Position numbers and translations under genes: made by a program | The notes under the pieces: model-generated | What the model saw: the letters and a program-made list of their open reading frames with translations, nothing else | Databases searched by the model: none | Told to the model about the DNA's origin: nothing | In this document: one piece after another, positions 45,891 through 58,900 of the stretch | Layout: every line of letters begins with the position of its first letter | Numbering within the stretch: the first letter of the stretch is position 1 | Assembly: GCA_034509735.1 (NCBI GenBank) | Contig: JACGWO010000003.1 | Location: 8,618,001 to 8,682,000, forward strand | Direction: 5' to 3' | From: Sesamum alatum | Taxonomy: Eukaryota; Streptophyta; Magnoliopsida; Lamiales; Pedaliaceae | DNA length: 64,000 nucleotides

Positions 45891-47864
45891 TGAAAGCCTA
45901 GCAAAGGTGTGTGGATTGGCCCGGGAGTAGCGCGAATGTGGAAGCGCGGTATAATTAATATTTCAAGAATTTAAACATGCCATGAACAATAATAAAATAA
46001 AGATGTTCAAGGAGTGTTCCCTTGAATCTCCCGGGCATTCGGTGTATCTCATGGATAAAAACACATACAAGAATTTTATGGAGGCCATAGGGTTTAATAG
46101 AGAGACAAAAACATTAAACCGAAAACCTACCCGGTTGTTGTTTTCGTCTTCAAATCGCTACTCGCGTTGTTCCCCGTTTTGCTCCAAGATCTCGAGTTTG
46201 AGACCCTCTAATTCGTACACGCAATCCGCCCACGTATCTTGATCCTCATGCTAGCGAAAGAACAAGTGTATATTATATTTGGAGAGGGCGGATTGATCAA
46301 ACGCTATTTAATTAACGAGATCAACCCTCCTTTTCTTCAATTGTATAACACAAAAGAACACAAGAGAGTATCTAGGAAAATAAGAGAAGAGAGAAGCCGA
46401 GTAAGGGGAAAGGAGCGGCCGAGTGATGGTGTGTGTGTGTGTGTATTTTTAATTTCATCATCTCTTCCAAAGTGAAGAGTTAGGAATATTTATAGAGGAG
46501 GAATCCTATTCCTCTTCTAATTCCAACTCTTTGGAAGACTCCTCTTGAAATAGGATTTGACCTAATAAATTTCTAGCTTCTTGGTCAAATCAATCCTAGC
46601 CATTGATTTCCCTCTTCAATCTCAACCATTCATTAATTTATGGAGTATTTAAATCTAATTAAATAATCCAAAGGGCAATAAATAAATATCAATATTTATT
46701 TTAAGCCCATAAATTAATTTTGAATAAATCTAATTTATTAGATAAATTCTTTTCATCTAATAAAAGGAATTAATTTTTCCAAGATAAGAAAGACCCGATT
46801 AAATCTGATTTAATCGTTCCATTTGTCTCCAAATACTTAATTCCAAATTAAATACGTTATGTATGCGGATTGTGTGTGACTCATTAAGTTCACCTTCAGC
46901 TAGACTTGGTCGGATTCCTAGAATCCGCCCGTCACCATTGGTGGTCGTCTAGCAACGGTCCATGACACTAGAGACTAGGTGAATATGCGTGGGGATGAAC
47001 ATTTAGGCTCTACAGTACGTCTATCCTTCTGTCTACGGTCTCACCACTTAGGGTCTAGGGCACGGATACGTAGGTACCCATCTTGGACCTAAGTATCGGT
47101 CTGTCCTATACCAAACGCTGCAGGGAATCCTTCCCTTCTGTTCAGTTACTGTGGCCACAGATTTAGGGACAAGACACAGAGTATTATGAAACACTACTGT
47201 CAACGCTATTGACAGGAGATAGATCCTTTCTTGGAAACTACTGTCACGTTGCATACCGTGGCTGCACTAGATATGACTTATGACTACTCAACTGTATTTT
47301 GGCAATCTCTCACCATACCTAAGATACAGTCTCGATGTACAGGTAAACTCAGCAATTCCTCAAGTCAAAGAATTGACCTATACCGTTGGAACCGGGAACT
47401 CACATCATACCTAGCCGACCCTACTCAAGGTCCTCTGTAAGACGATTCCCGCGAGTCACCTCAGTCAGCCGCTCCCCAGCTAGCTGACCCACTAACACTG
47501 CATAGACGACCTTCTTCACCCGTCGATGAAACACGACAGCAGATGCTTAGTGCAAGTCTCAAGTGGATTCTCGATATCCATTTTCTGAGATTCCTTGACT
47601 TGAAAATTTTCAAACTGATTCGACGGAACTGATTTCATGGACCTACCTCCAAGCGTAGTCCCAGTCCCCGAAATGTGATCTCAGTCTGTGGGCTTTGTTT
47701 GTGTAGTGAAACAATTATAAAGCAGTTAAAGTGAACACAGACAAAGTATGAGCCAGATGAATTTCACTTTCTTATTCATCAAGGTTTATTAAAACTTTGA
47801 AATTGTTCAAACATAAGTTACAATTCGCCTAACAAGATTGGCTTCATGATCACCTATTCTAACA
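45891..47864 (-). mobile_element. Solo copia LTR (TSD ATGAA)
   Basis: 1,974 bp, - strand, TGTTAGAATAGGTGATC at 47864 to GGCTTTCA at 45891. ATGAA occurs at 45886-45890 and 47865-47869. The last 30 bp differ from the sister LTR 56831-58826 by an 11-base insertion (CCTAGCAAAGG region). The - strand TATAAATA at 46495-46488 and the GT tract at 46431-46444 mark its promoter and leader. Confidence 0.92.
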
Positions 47865-47869
47865 ATGAA

Positions 47870-49220
47870 AACCAAATTGAATATGGATTTTAATTTAGAT
47901 CTCAATTATTAGTTAATTTATTTAAATTTTTAATCGGTATTCTAAGCATTTTAATATCAACAATATATAAAAATATTAATATTTCTCCTTATACCAAGAA
48001 TATATGCAACACTCAACATCCCCGGCTCATTTAAATAATACGCATATAAATGACATGGAAATTTCCTGTATTTCATAATGAATAAATTCATAAAAGTGTC
48101 ACATCATATTCTATATTGGTCAGAGTTAAAATTAGCAAAAACGCCTCTTCAAACAACTCGGGGAAGAGCCATGTCCAAATATCCGGATCGCGATCGCAGA
48201 GAACACGAAAGGTCACCAAACTCGTTCTTTATTATTTGTTGGATGAATTATAACGAACTTTTCTAGATTTGGCATAACCACGTCTCTTTACGTTTTCAAA
48301 AATTATAAATATTTCTTGAGTTTTATACCATTCAACAAATAATTAATTTCTATCCATTTTTATGAGTAAATTGATTAAAATGTCATGATGCAAATTGAAT
48401 TATTTTTTATTTAATTTTTGAATTTTTTTGGACTAAAATGCATAGAGAGATGTTTCTTACTTTTTTATACAGAGGAGCAATAAGCAATTTGCCTCGACTG
48501 ATTTTTTCACAATTTAAAAAAAATTCAAGGACAAAATGAACAATTTCAAGCTTTTGATTAAAAATTACAAATCTCAAAGAGTATTTATAATTTTTAAAAA
48601 AGTGAGAAAATATTCGTTATTATACCAAATTTCTGAACAAACCTGAAGATGATTATTGAAATTCACCCTTATTTGTTTTGGGAAAATTAGGTCACACTCA
48701 GTTCATGATCAATGTGAATGTAGAAGTAGCGATAAGGGCAATTTCTTGGCGTTTTCTAGAAGAAGAAAAGCCAAGTAATTGACTGGTGTCACACAAGTCA
48801 AGTACGAACCAAATTCACTTAATTCAGACAGTCCGAAGAGAGGGGTGCATGATTTCCATATGCAACTCACTCAGACGACATCAGCTTCCTCATGTTGATA
48901 AAGTCCCTGAATCTGCACAGCTGGAAACTCTAGAAAAATGGTACAAGTTATAAGAGTATTCAAAGAATTTGACAATTTTTATTTTTTGCTTCCTTTTTCT
49001 TCCATTGTTTCTTAATTTTGGGACTCTTAAATTGGAACCTTGTGTGATAAAAAAAAAATTAAATTAAAAAAAAGAAGGAAGAGGACAAAAGCTTTTATAT
49101 TTTTAGGCCACGATTACTTCGTTTGATGGGGTAAATGAATTATTAAATGTTGGATGAGTTTTTTATTATATTAATGTGGGATGAGTTTAAATAAAGTTGT
49201 TTTATATTATATTTAATTAG
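47870..49220. other. AT-rich intergenic interval, nothing recognised
   Basis: 1.35 kb with runs of A and T and no frame longer than about 60 codons. No transposon ends or motifs seen. This may be the least repeated part of the window, but I cannot show it is unique sequence. Confidence 0.45.
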
Positions 49221-49943
49221 GGCGGATTGCAATTTAACTACATGTGCTAAAGGAAATTGGCAAACAATCCCTTTTGGAAAAAAAAAAAGTACTAATTTAC
49301 CTACTTCTATTTTTTAAAAATGTAAACATGAGGTTGGTGTATTGCACGCACAGTTTTCTCTTTTTTATTTTGATTTTTTGCTTTCATTTCACAATCATTT
49401 GATCTTACCTAATATAAATGGATGCTTCATGTTTATCTTTAGTAATCTACGATCCAGATTCAATTTTAATTAAATTAATGGCCAACATCTTATGTCTTGA
49501 AACAATGTTTCAAATTTAGTCTCACATATATAATTTACAAAATATAAAAACTAAAAACAATAAATAGAAATTGAAAAAACTATTTGTCTCCTTCCTCACA
49601 CCCCCACCCATCCGCCTCTATCGTTGATTTGTATATCAAATATAGATTGTTGATCTAAATTAGAAAAATATGTAAACCATCAATTTATTTATTAAATACT
49701 AATTGTTGATATATATATATATAGAAAAAAAGATCTATCGATTCTTAATTAGGGGTATATAAGTTATTTATAGCTAAAAATTAAGCAAAATCACACCCAA
49801 AGCACGTAATGCACACCACTTGCTTGAGGGGGGAATTTGGCACAACTTTTAGAAAATAAGGGAGGTAATTTAGTTTTTATTTTTTTACAAGGGGGTTGTT
49901 TGCCTATTTTCTGTATCACAGGTAGGTAGATTGCAATTTATCC
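49221..49943. mobile_element. MULE-like MITE with ~60-bp inverted ends
   Basis: Left end GGCGGATTGCAATTTAACTA; right end, inverted, GGATAAATTGCAATCTACCTA. The similarity continues through GGCAAACAA and CCC on both sides for about 60 bp. The core is AT-rich with no frame. Flanks TATTTAATTA and TATTTACTA could be a decayed 9-bp duplication. The terminal GGATAAATTGCAAT resembles the ends of the foldback element at 12210-16906, so both may be moved by related transposases. Confidence 0.65.
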
Positions 49944-49970
49944 TATTTACTAATGAAAATCGAATGTATG

Positions 49971-49979
49971 ATATATATA

Positions 49980-50010
<31 letters not shown>

Positions 50011-50029
50011 GTGTGTGTGTGTGTGTGTG
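49971..50029. repeat. Compound microsatellite (AT)n(GTAT)n(GT)n
   Basis: About 9 AT, 5 GTAT and 9 GT units in succession. Probably length-variable. Confidence 0.95.
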
Positions 50030-50353
50030 ATTGATTAATCAATTATTTATATCCTTAACTTAGTGATTAAAGCTGAGGTCATAGGATAAGTTTGAGGCAA
50101 TAGATTTGAGTCTCACTAACTATAGGTATTTGTGTTATGTTATGTGAGTTTTCTATAATTTATTTCATTATATTTAATTATATTGATATATTGATTGAAC
50201 CGATGTATTTCTCAATTTATTAAAATATTGATATAATAACGTAATTATGATTCAAAATGAGAAAAACAATTTAGGTTTTCAAAATTGGCTCTGGAGACGA
50301 CAAAATAAAGCAAATTATGATGCTTGTTATTCCAGCATTTTCTTTGCATTTCT
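50030..50353. other. Interval with nothing recognised
   Basis: AT-rich sequence up to the LTR fragment; no motif or supported frame. Confidence 0.4.
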
Positions 50354-51008
50354 TGTTGGAATAGGTGATTGGCAAGAGAATGAGTTGGCTCCTGTCATTT
50401 ATGTTAGAGGACAATTTTATTCAACGTAGTGTTAATAAAATGAATACAGCAAAGTTTATTTGACCTCATTTGTTGTGTTTACTATATATTGCATTATATG
50501 CATGTCACGGACAAAGCCCATAGATCGTCATAACCTATGAAGTTGAGTAACGGATATGATGGTAACCATGAAACCAACTTCGAAGGGTTGGTCTAAAATA
50601 TTCCAGGTCGAGAACTCTGAGAATGGACATCGAGGCTTCTATAGAGACTGGCACTAATTGTGTATCCATATAATGGGTGTCATGTTTCATTGAGAATAGA
50701 TGTATAACGTCTATACATTATTAGTGGGTGGTTGACAAAAACTTGTCAAGCCAATAAAATTGACCCACGAGTCATCATCATATGGAAGTGCAAGTGGTAT
50801 GACCAGTATGACTGAAACTCATCAAACTCTGATAGTATGAGATTTAATCCTAAAACTTGAGGATCCACAATAGCCTCCTGCTTAGGGAGGATGTATCTTG
50901 TCTTGGCAAAAGCTGACTATGTTTTGTCATGGTCACTATAAGCCCTGTGATAGTGTAGCTGAAACAAGTATAGTGGCTACTAATGAGAGTAGGTGGTGGT
51001 GAGGTGTT
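50354..51008 (+). mobile_element. Copia LTR fragment (first ~655 bp)
   Basis: It begins TGTTGGAATAGGTGATTGGC and contains the lineage's conserved blocks (ACAAAGCCCATAGATC; GAAACCAACTTCGAAGGGTTGG; GACCCACGAGTCATCATCATA). It breaks off at about 51008, so the last 1.4 kb and the primer site are lost. It precedes the leader of the + element and is probably its 5' LTR. However, it is clearly diverged from the 3' LTR (55980-55988 plus 60240-62262), so it may be from another element. Confidence 0.65.
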
Positions 51009-51961
51009 AATCTTTATTTTTTGTTAAACGAAGAAGATAAAGGAAGGCCAACAATGGGAGACCAAGGAAGCCCATGGAGGTCTAGAGCTTTGGTGACCCG
51101 AAGGATAAAGGAAGAAGAGGCAAGACCCATCAGGGTGTTGGTGGATTTCTACATAAAGTTGTAATAGTGTAGGACCAGCCCTTAGATTGACCATAAATCC
51201 ACTGCGGGCTCAGTAGGTCGTATAGGTTTTGGGCTTGTGATCATCCAACTGGGGCGTGCTAGGCTTTTATCTTGCATGTGGAATTATTGATGGATGAATG
51301 GTTTATTTATCATGTTTTTTATTACCATGCATGGTATGTTGTATGTGATGAGGTCTCGGTCTATCAAACAAAACTCTCACTTGATTGGACCAAGTTAAAT
51401 ATTAGACCCCAATAAATGGACTTGAGCATACATTGTTTGTCCATGCCTTCCATCCATGACAAAAGTGAGGAAACTAATTTCACTCAAATTGTGTGGTCTC
51501 ACGAGTCGTGGCACGTACTTTGGATTGAAATAAAGCTGCACGATTATTGTGAACAAAGGGATACACTCATGTTTCCGTGTCTCACGAGTCATGGGGGGCG
51601 GTAGTGGGTGCTATGATTCGGTTGATGGGTTGGGTCTAACGCCGAGTAACGTGGTTCGCTTGGAATCCTTGGGATCACGTGAAAAGGTTAGGCAAAAATC
51701 TATCTCGTTGGACGAGAATGGTATGGAGTACCTCCCACAAGGTTATTTTTCATACGAATGGTAAAAGTGGGGTATGGAAAATTTCGCTTGTGGACCCCAA
51801 GCCCACTATGAAATGGTTTTCCAAAAACTGCAATTGAGAGTGACGTATTTTTGTAGAAATAGTGGGAGAATTAAATGACTGAAGTATGAGTCTTTAATTT
51901 GTTGTTAAGTACCATTACATTATTTTGATTATCTGCTTTCATTTTAAATGTAGATTTAATT
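51009..51961 (+). other. Copia 5' leader of the + element
   Basis: Non-coding leader homologous to the two - strand leaders: TTGGGCTTGTGATCATCCAAC...GCGTGCTAGG (about 51225-51275), the CTCACGAGTC words, and GACCCCAAGCCCACTATGAAATGG just before gag. The primer-proximal part is missing. Confidence 0.75.
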
Positions 51962-52628
51962 ATGTCTAAAAATCCACTATCCTACATACTTGAGACAAAT
52001 AAATTCAATGGAACAAACTATAGCGACTGGTTGCACAATCTGAGGATAGTCCTGGATTATGAGAACCAAGGCTATGTCATGGACAAGCCATTTCCTCGGA
52101 TTATGCTAGAAGGATCCACACCTAAAGAACGTGACACGTTCGAAACATGGCAACAGGATAACCGCAAAGTCTGTAGCCTCATACTCACCTCTATGACAAA
52201 TGAAATTACAAAAGCAGTATGAGAGGTTGGACGATGTTTCCTCGGTAATGGCTCGTATGAAGGATTGCTATGCAATCCAGAACCAGCATACTAGGTATAT
52301 CGCTATGAAGGCATTCTTTGGAACAAAGATGACTGAAGGATCCTCCAGACATGAACATGGGATCAAGATGCTTACCCTTGTGGAAAAGCTTGAGGACCTC
52401 AAGCCAGGGCTCGATAACGAGACGTACATTGATGTGATCCTTCAGTCACCCCCTCTCCCCTTCGACCAATTTATTGCTAACTACAACATAAATGCACTTG
52501 AGAAGGGCATACATGAGTTAAAAAATATATTGCTCGAATACGAGGCAACAACCAAAAATTATGCGTCGTCGGCATTAGTAGGAGAGGCTTCCACCTCCGA
52601 GGCGAAAGGCAAAGGTGGTAGACGCTAG
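51962..52628 (+). pseudogene. Copia gag (UBN2-type), frameshifted
   Basis: It starts MSKNPLSYILETNKFNGTNY and continues SDWLHNLRIVLDYENQGYVM, LTSMTNEI; after a frameshift near 52210 comes KQYERLDDVSSVMARMKDCY, FFGTKMTEGSS, QSPPLPFDQFIANYN and LVGEASTSEAKGKG. This is nearly a whole gag for this lineage (about 230 residues before the knuckle), with a single break, so it is the best preserved of the three gag copies. Gag forms the cytoplasmic particle that holds element RNA. The ATG is supported by alignment with the starts at 22965 and 38043. Confidence 0.9.
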
Positions 52629-53060
52629 AAAAGGAATAAGGGAAAGAGAAAGGCCGTCACAGTTGCTGCCAATGCTAAGAGCGTTCCCGTTGCCAAACTG
52701 GGGAAAGGCAAGGGAAAGAGGAAGGCTGGTTCGAAGCAACAGTTGAGGGCAAATGACATATTGTATTCATTTCCGTGAAAGGGCATTGGAAGACGGATTG
52801 CGCCAAATTCCTTTTCAACCAAGGTATGTTTGTGATTGAGGTTAATATGGTCACTAACTCTGCTTCTTGGGTATTGGATACTGGCTGTGGAGCTCACATC
52901 TGTAATGACTTGCAGGTGCTGAAAAGAAGCAGAAGACTAAGCTAAGACGAGGTCGTCCTAAGGCTCGACGATGGCAAGTCCATTGCTGCTGAAGCTGTAG
53001 GAACCGTTAGCTTAATAGTTAGTGATCATGTTAGGCTAGAATTAAAAAATTATTATTATG
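52629..53060 (+). pseudogene. Copia zinc knuckle and aspartic protease
   Basis: A Lys-rich linker leads to a degenerate knuckle near 52750-52830 (CIHF..., GHWKTDC; second Cys changed to Phe, with a frameshift). Then comes SASWVLDTGCGAHICNDLQ at about 52858-52915, the copia protease active site; DTG is kept. The rest of the protease decays after stops at about 52940. The protease would cut the gag-pol polyprotein. Confidence 0.85.
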
Positions 53061-54160
53061 TGCCTAGCATGATCAGAACTATCATTTCCATTCCATTGTT
53101 AGACAATAGTGGCTTTGAATTTTTTATCAATAAAAAATTACTTTTACTTAATGAAAGATGGATCTTCTTAACCATGGTCTCTATATTCTGCAAAAAGTCT
53201 GATTGGATCATGACTGCTCAACACAAACATAAAATAGACAATCTTGAGAATGCACAGTTGTGGCATATAAGGCTAGGTCACAACTCTCAAGACAGGATTA
53301 GAAGGTTGGTAGACTCAAAGAGCCTAGAGGTAGGCGATTTGGACAACCTACCAGCCTGCCTGAAATGAAAAATGACCAAGAAGCCCTTTGTTGGACAAAG
53401 CACTCTTGTCGTCGATCTGTTGGATTTAGTCCATACAGACGTGTGTGAGCCACTAAGTACTCCATCTAGAGGTGGTTTCTCTTACTTCATAACCTTTATC
53501 GATGATCATTCACAGTATGGTTATGTTTACCTAATGAGGTACAAGTCTAAAGCTCTTGTGAGTTTCAAAGAATTCAGGCTTGAAGTCGAGAACCAAACTG
53601 GTTGCAAAAGAAAAATTCCTGCGGTCAGACCGAGGTGGCTAGTATCTAAGTGGTGAGTTCCTCAATTATCTTAGAGAGAACAGTATTATCTCTCAATGGA
53701 CGCCTCCCGGGACACCTCAATTAAACAGGATCTCTGAAATGAGGAATCGAACCTTGTTGGATATGGTTTGATCCATGATGAGCTTTACCTGTTACGCACT
53801 TGAGACAACGGCCAAGTTGCTAAACATGGTGTCGTCCAGTGTTGTGGCCCAAATACCATATCATATATGGCATGGCAAGCCTGCGTCCTACAAGTACTTG
53901 AAAGTGTGGGGTAGCCTTGCATACATCAAGAGATTAGTGGAGACAAGCTAGAGTCGAGATCTAGCTTGTGTAGGTTCGTTGGATATCCGAAAGAAACTGC
54001 ACGTTATTACTTTTATGACCCCTTTGAGCATGTATTTTTTTCGAGGAATGCAGTCTTCTTGGAAAAAAGCTTCCTATCGGATTCCAAGCGTGACGAACTG
54101 CTCCTTGAGGAATCAAAAGAAACACTTCAGTAATCAGCAACAAGAGCTGAAGACCCTACA
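53060..54160 (+). pseudogene. Copia integrase with GAG-pre-integrase domain
   Basis: LWHIRLGHNSQDRIRRLVDS (53256-53315) is the pre-integrase zinc-binding segment. LVHTDVCEPL and FIDDHSQYGYVYL (53425-53530) carry the first and second catalytic Asp. Then, frameshifted, RENSIISQWTPPGTPQLN (53672-53725) follows; the expected catalytic Glu context (N-R-x-x-E) has become NRISEM. IPYHIWHGKPASYKYLKVWG (53850-53910) is the usual post-core motif. About six stops or shifts. Inactive. Confidence 0.87.
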
Positions 54161-54175
54161 TTAAGGGGTTTCCGA

Positions 54176-54556
54176 TTGAGTGCTCGTCAGATTGAACAGC
54201 CTCGTGAGGCTCAACGTGTTGAGCAGCCTTTTCTGGACCAACATGTTGAAGAACCTCTCAAGGTGCCAACCGAGGTATCACAACCGCCGCCTCCTACTGT
54301 GTCTGCGCCCGAGGTTCCCACTGATAATATTCCAGTCCTCTGTAGGTCAGCGAGACTACCACGACCTCCGATGAGGTATGGCTTCTTAGGTGTGATCGGG
54401 CAATTGGACAGTGATCCAAAGATGTAATGGGATGCAATGTCAGACATTGATTCAGGGAAGTGGCTTGAGGCCATGAAAATTGAAATGAACTCCATGAGCA
54501 CGAACCAAGTATAGACGCTAGTAGACCCTCCCTCCCAAAGGTGTTAAACCCGTTAA
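54176..54556 (+). pseudogene. Copia integrase-RT linker
   Basis: It encodes EQPREAQRVEQPF, then a Pro-rich stretch and VLCRSARLPRPPMRYGFLG, the RRSxRxxxxPxRY motif that precedes RT in copia pol. Then SDIDSGKWLEAMKIEMNSM (54440-54495), the start of the RT domain. One stop at 54424 and a frameshift near 54530. Confidence 0.8.
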
Positions 54557-55320
54557 GTATAAATGGGTCTATAAGCGCAAGCTTGGAGCTGATAGGGAGG
54601 TTACTACCTTCAAAGCTTACACTCAGCGACTCGGGGTCTATTTTGAGAAAACCTATTCACCAGTAGCCATGGCTAAGTCCATTCGGATTATGCTTTCCAT
54701 AGCTGTATGGTATGACTATGAAATATGGCAGATGGACGTGAAAACGGCCTTCCTCAACGGCTTCGTTGAGGAAAAGATCTATATGGATCAACCGGAGGGA
54801 TTCACAATCGTTGGAGAAGAGCAAAAGGTCTGACATTTCCAAAAGTCCATTTATGGCCTCAAGCAAGCATCCCGGAGTGGGAATATTCATTTTGATGAAG
54901 TCATACAGGGATTTGATTTCATCAAGAACGACTGTGACCCTTGTATATACAAGAAGGTCAGTAGGAGCTCAGTAGTGTTCCTAGTGCTTTATGTTGATGA
55001 CATCCTGCTCATTGGTAATGATGTCAGGATGTTAGGTGACACAAAAACATAGTTATCTACTAAATTCTCCATGAAGGATTTGGGTGAAGCTTCATGCATC
55101 CTAGGCATCAAGATCTTCAGGGATACATCTAGATGGATACTAGAAATGATCCAAAACTCGTATGTTGAGAAAGTCTTGAAAAAATTCAAGATGGATAACT
55201 CCAAACGAGGTTTCCTTCAAATGAGGTATGGGTCGAAGAAGCAGTCGCCCAAGACTGATGAGGAGCTTGAAAGGATGAAGGACATCCCCTATGCCTCTGC
55301 TGTATGCAACATCTAATATG
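54555..55320 (+). pseudogene. Copia reverse transcriptase
   Basis: KYKWVYKRKLGADREVTTFK, FEKTYSPVAMAKSIRIMLSI, QMDVKTAFLNGFVEEKIYM (first catalytic Asp), KSIYGLKQASRSGNIHFDE, LVLYVDDILLIGND with the YVDD box at 54990-55001, and MKDLGEASCILGIKIFRD give the whole copia RT in order. Several stops (about 54832, 55050) and small shifts exist, but all catalytic residues survive. It copies element RNA into DNA inside the particle. This is the most complete RT in the window. Confidence 0.92.
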
Positions 55321-55966
55321 CCGTACACTGCACTAAGCCTGACATCGCTTACGCTCTAAGTGTAATGAGTAGATATCAGGCCTACGCAGGTGAGGCACAT
55401 TGGACTGCAGTCAAGATCATTCTTAAGTACCTAAAATGGACTAAAGATATGTTCTTGGTCTATGGCGCTGGATAGTTCATACTGGAAGGCTTTAGCGATG
55501 CTAGCTTCCAGTCAGATGATGACGAAGCCAAAACTCAGTTAGGATTTGTATTCAGGCTTAATGGTGGAGTGGTGGCTTGGAAGAGTTCCAGCAGGATACC
55601 CAGTTGATTCCACCACTGAAGCTGAATACATAACAGCTTCGGAGCTGCCAAGGAAGCGATTTGGATAAAAAAAACTACATTCACGACTTGGGTGTGGTAC
55701 CTAGAATTGTTGAGCAGTAGTTATCTTTTGTGATAACAATGGGGCTATAGCGCAAGAAAAGGAATCGACATCTCATCACCGATCCAAGCATATCTTCCGA
55801 CGCTACCACCTACTTAGAGAGATGGTAGGAAGAGGAGACGTTCGGATGGACCGAATCAGCTCAGCAGAAAATACAGCGGATCCATTGACTAAGCCCATGT
55901 CACAGATCGCTCATGCTCAACATCTTGAGAAGATGGGTTTAAGGCATATGAGTGATTGGCTTTAGG
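55321..55966 (+). pseudogene. Copia RNase H
   Basis: CTKPDIAYALSVMSRYQA-like sequence (55330-55380), then EGFSDASFQSDDDEAKTQLG (55490-55545) with the first catalytic Asp, GGVVAWKSSSR, an E-A-E-Y-I-T/A-like stretch near 55620 and GAAKEAIWI are RNase H motifs; SHHRSKH-like sequence follows near 55780. Four or more frameshifts. It ends in GVDRM..SSAENTADPLTKP (about 55850-55890), the standard copia pol C-terminus. Confidence 0.85.
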
Positions 55967-55979
55967 TCAAGTGGGAGAT
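55967..55979 (+). promoter_or_regulatory. Polypurine tract of the + copia element
   Basis: CAAGTGGGAGAT directly before TGTTAGAGT, the start of the 3' LTR. Confidence 0.85.
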
Positions 55980-55988
55980 TGTTAGAGT

Positions 55989-58900
55989 TGTTAGAATAGG
56001 GTGACCGGAAAGCCAATTAGATTGGTCTTGATGTATTCTATTTCTGACAATGTCATTGTAATTGTAATATTCTTATATGAATAAAGTGAGTATTCATATT
56101 TGGCAGTTCCATTTGTTGTGCTCGCTATTTATGTTTATTCCATTTAACATCACAACAAAGCCCACAGGCCAAACGAACAACCCATGTAGTTGGGCTGCGC
56201 ATTGGATGGCAGCTATGAAACTAACTTCTAAGGGTTAGGTCTGAAATGTTCCAAGTCGAGGACCTTGAGACAGGGCATCAAGAGTCCTATACAGACTTGC
56301 ACTAATGATTGCATTCATTAGATGAGTGCCGTGTTTCATCGGCGACAGACGTTGGACGTCTATGCATTATTAGTGGGTTAGTTGACAAGTATGTCAACTG
56401 ACTGAACTGACTCGCGGAATCGTCATATGGAAGCCTTGAAGGCTTGGTCGGTATGACTGGCATTCCCGGCTCCGATAGTACGAGATTAGTCCTCGGACTT
56501 GAGGAATCATGGCAGTCACATGCATATGATGGTTGTATCTAGCATCTGGCAAGAGATGTCAGTATCTGGGATACGTTCATCATAAGCCTTATACAGTGCA
56601 GTCGGAATATGTATTGAGGACGGTGGATTCCAAAATAGGATCCGTCACCTGTCAGTATATGACAGTCGAGTCTCCTATGCGCTCTGAGACAGTTTAAACT
56701 CTTATAAGTCTGTGGCTACAGCGATTGGTCGAGTAGGGAATGGTTTCCTACGTCGATCGATAGAGTAAACGTGCCTCGAGTTACTGAGCATAGTTGTCTA
56801 GTCCAGGATGGGAACCGACGCCCAATTCCATGAAAGATTATGTGGATCGTCCCGGGAAAAGCGCGAATGCGGAAGCGCGGTATAATTAAAAATTAAAACG
56901 GAATTTAAACATGCTTTTAAATTAAAAACACGTTTCAAAGGGTGTGCCTTTGAAATTTTCCCGGGCATTCGGTGTATCTCATGAACGTATAACATAAAAT
57001 AAATCATGGAGGCCATAGGGTTGAAAATTAAAGAGGGACGAAAATTTAAAACGAGACCTACCCGTTGTCGTTTTCGTCTTCAACGGCTACACGCGTTGTT
57101 CCCCGTTTTGCACCAAGATCCCGTCCTTGAGACCCTCTAATTCGTGACACACGATCCACCCACGTATCTTGCACGTCGTGCTAGCAACGAACAAGTGTAT
57201 AATTTTGGAGTGGATGAATCAATAACACATTATCAATTAATGGTATTGATTCATCAAGATTCTAATGTTCCAAGAACAAAAGAATCAAGAAAAACTATTT
57301 TCTTGAGAGAGAGAGGGGCGGACGAGAGAGATGGGAGAGAGAGAGAAACCGTGTGTGTGTGTGTGTGTGTGTGTGTTGGAGTTTTTATCATCATCTAAAT
57401 TGTAGGATGCTAGGGGTTTATATAGAAGAGGAGTTTAATCCTCTTTAAACTCCTCTTTCAAGAACTCTAATTTGATTAGGATTTTGACCTAGTCAAAGTC
57501 CTAGTCAAACTAGTGTTTTGACCTAGTCAAAACGATCCTAGCCATCCATCTCTCCCATTAATCTCAACCGTTGATTTAATTTAATTTAATGGAAATATTT
57601 AAAACCTATTTAAATATTTCCAAGAGGCTAAAATAAATATAAATATTATTTAAGCCCATTAAATAAATCCTTTTGATAAATCCAATTTATCAATTTAATT
57701 CCTTCTATCAAATAGAAAGAATTATTTCTCCAAGAAAAATAAAGGTCCCGATTAAATCTAATTTAATCATTCCTTCACTCCAATATTTAATTCCAAATTA
57801 AATATTTAATTGTGTGTGGATAGTGTGTGACTCTTTAGGTTCACCATTCAGCTAGACTTGGTCGGATTCCTAGAATCCGTCCGTTACCATGGGTGGCCAT
57901 CTAGCAACGGTCCATGGCACTAGAGACTAGGTGAAATATTCAGGGATGAACATTTAGGCTCTAATAGTACGCTTGTCCTTCTGTCTACGGTCTCAACACT
58001 TAGAGTCTAAGGCACGAAAAATGCAGGTACCCATTTTGGACCTAAGTGTCGGTCTGTCCACACTAAACGCCGCGAGGGAACCCTTCCCTTCTGTTCAGTC
58101 ACTGTGGCCACAGTTTTTAGGGACAAGACCTAGAGCATACATGAGACTCAACTGTCAAAACCTATTGACAGGAGACAGATCCTTTCTTGGAAACTACTGT
58201 CACTTTGTACATCAGAACTGCACTAGACATGGCTTATGACTACCAAATGGAATTCTGGCAATCTCTCACCATATCTAAGATACAATCCTGATGTACAGGT
58301 AAACTCAGTAATTCCTCAAGTCAAAGGACTTTACCTGTACCGTTGGAACCGGGAATACACGTCATACCTAGCAGACCATACTCAAGGTCCTCCGTAAGAC
58401 GGTTCCCGCGAGTCACCTCAGTCAGCTGCGTCCTAGCAGGCTAACCCACTAACACTGCTTAGACGATCCTCGTCACCCGTCGATGAAACACGACAGCAGA
58501 TGCTTAGTGCAAGTCTCAAATGGAATCCCGGTACCCATTTTCGGGATTCCTTGACTTGGAGATTTCCGGACTGATTTCGGGAAGACTGATTTCATGGACC
58601 TACCTCCAAGCGTAGTCCCAGTCCCCGAAATCGAATCTCAGTCCGTGGGCTCTGTTTGCGTAGTGAACAGATATGGAAAAATAGGTGCAAGTGAACACAA
58701 ACAAAGTAATGCCAAATGAAAATTCACTTCTTTATTCATTAATGATTTATCAAAACACCTATGATTGTCTAGACATAGGTTACATATACCCGCAAAAATT
58801 GGCTTACATGGTCACCTATTCTAACATTCCATACCCTAGACTTAGACCGGGAGACGGATGATGGAAGGACCGTACTCGTATGGAACTCGGGAGCCTAAAT

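Noticed and set aside
47870..49220. Possible host gene in the least repetitive interval
   Set aside because: AT-rich, with no frame above about 62 codons, no splice-consistent coding pattern and no recognisable protein motif.
50354..51008. Certain 5' LTR of the + copia element
   Set aside because: Too diverged from the 3' LTR, and its flank TTTCT does not match GGCTT after 62262; reported as a probable fragment only.
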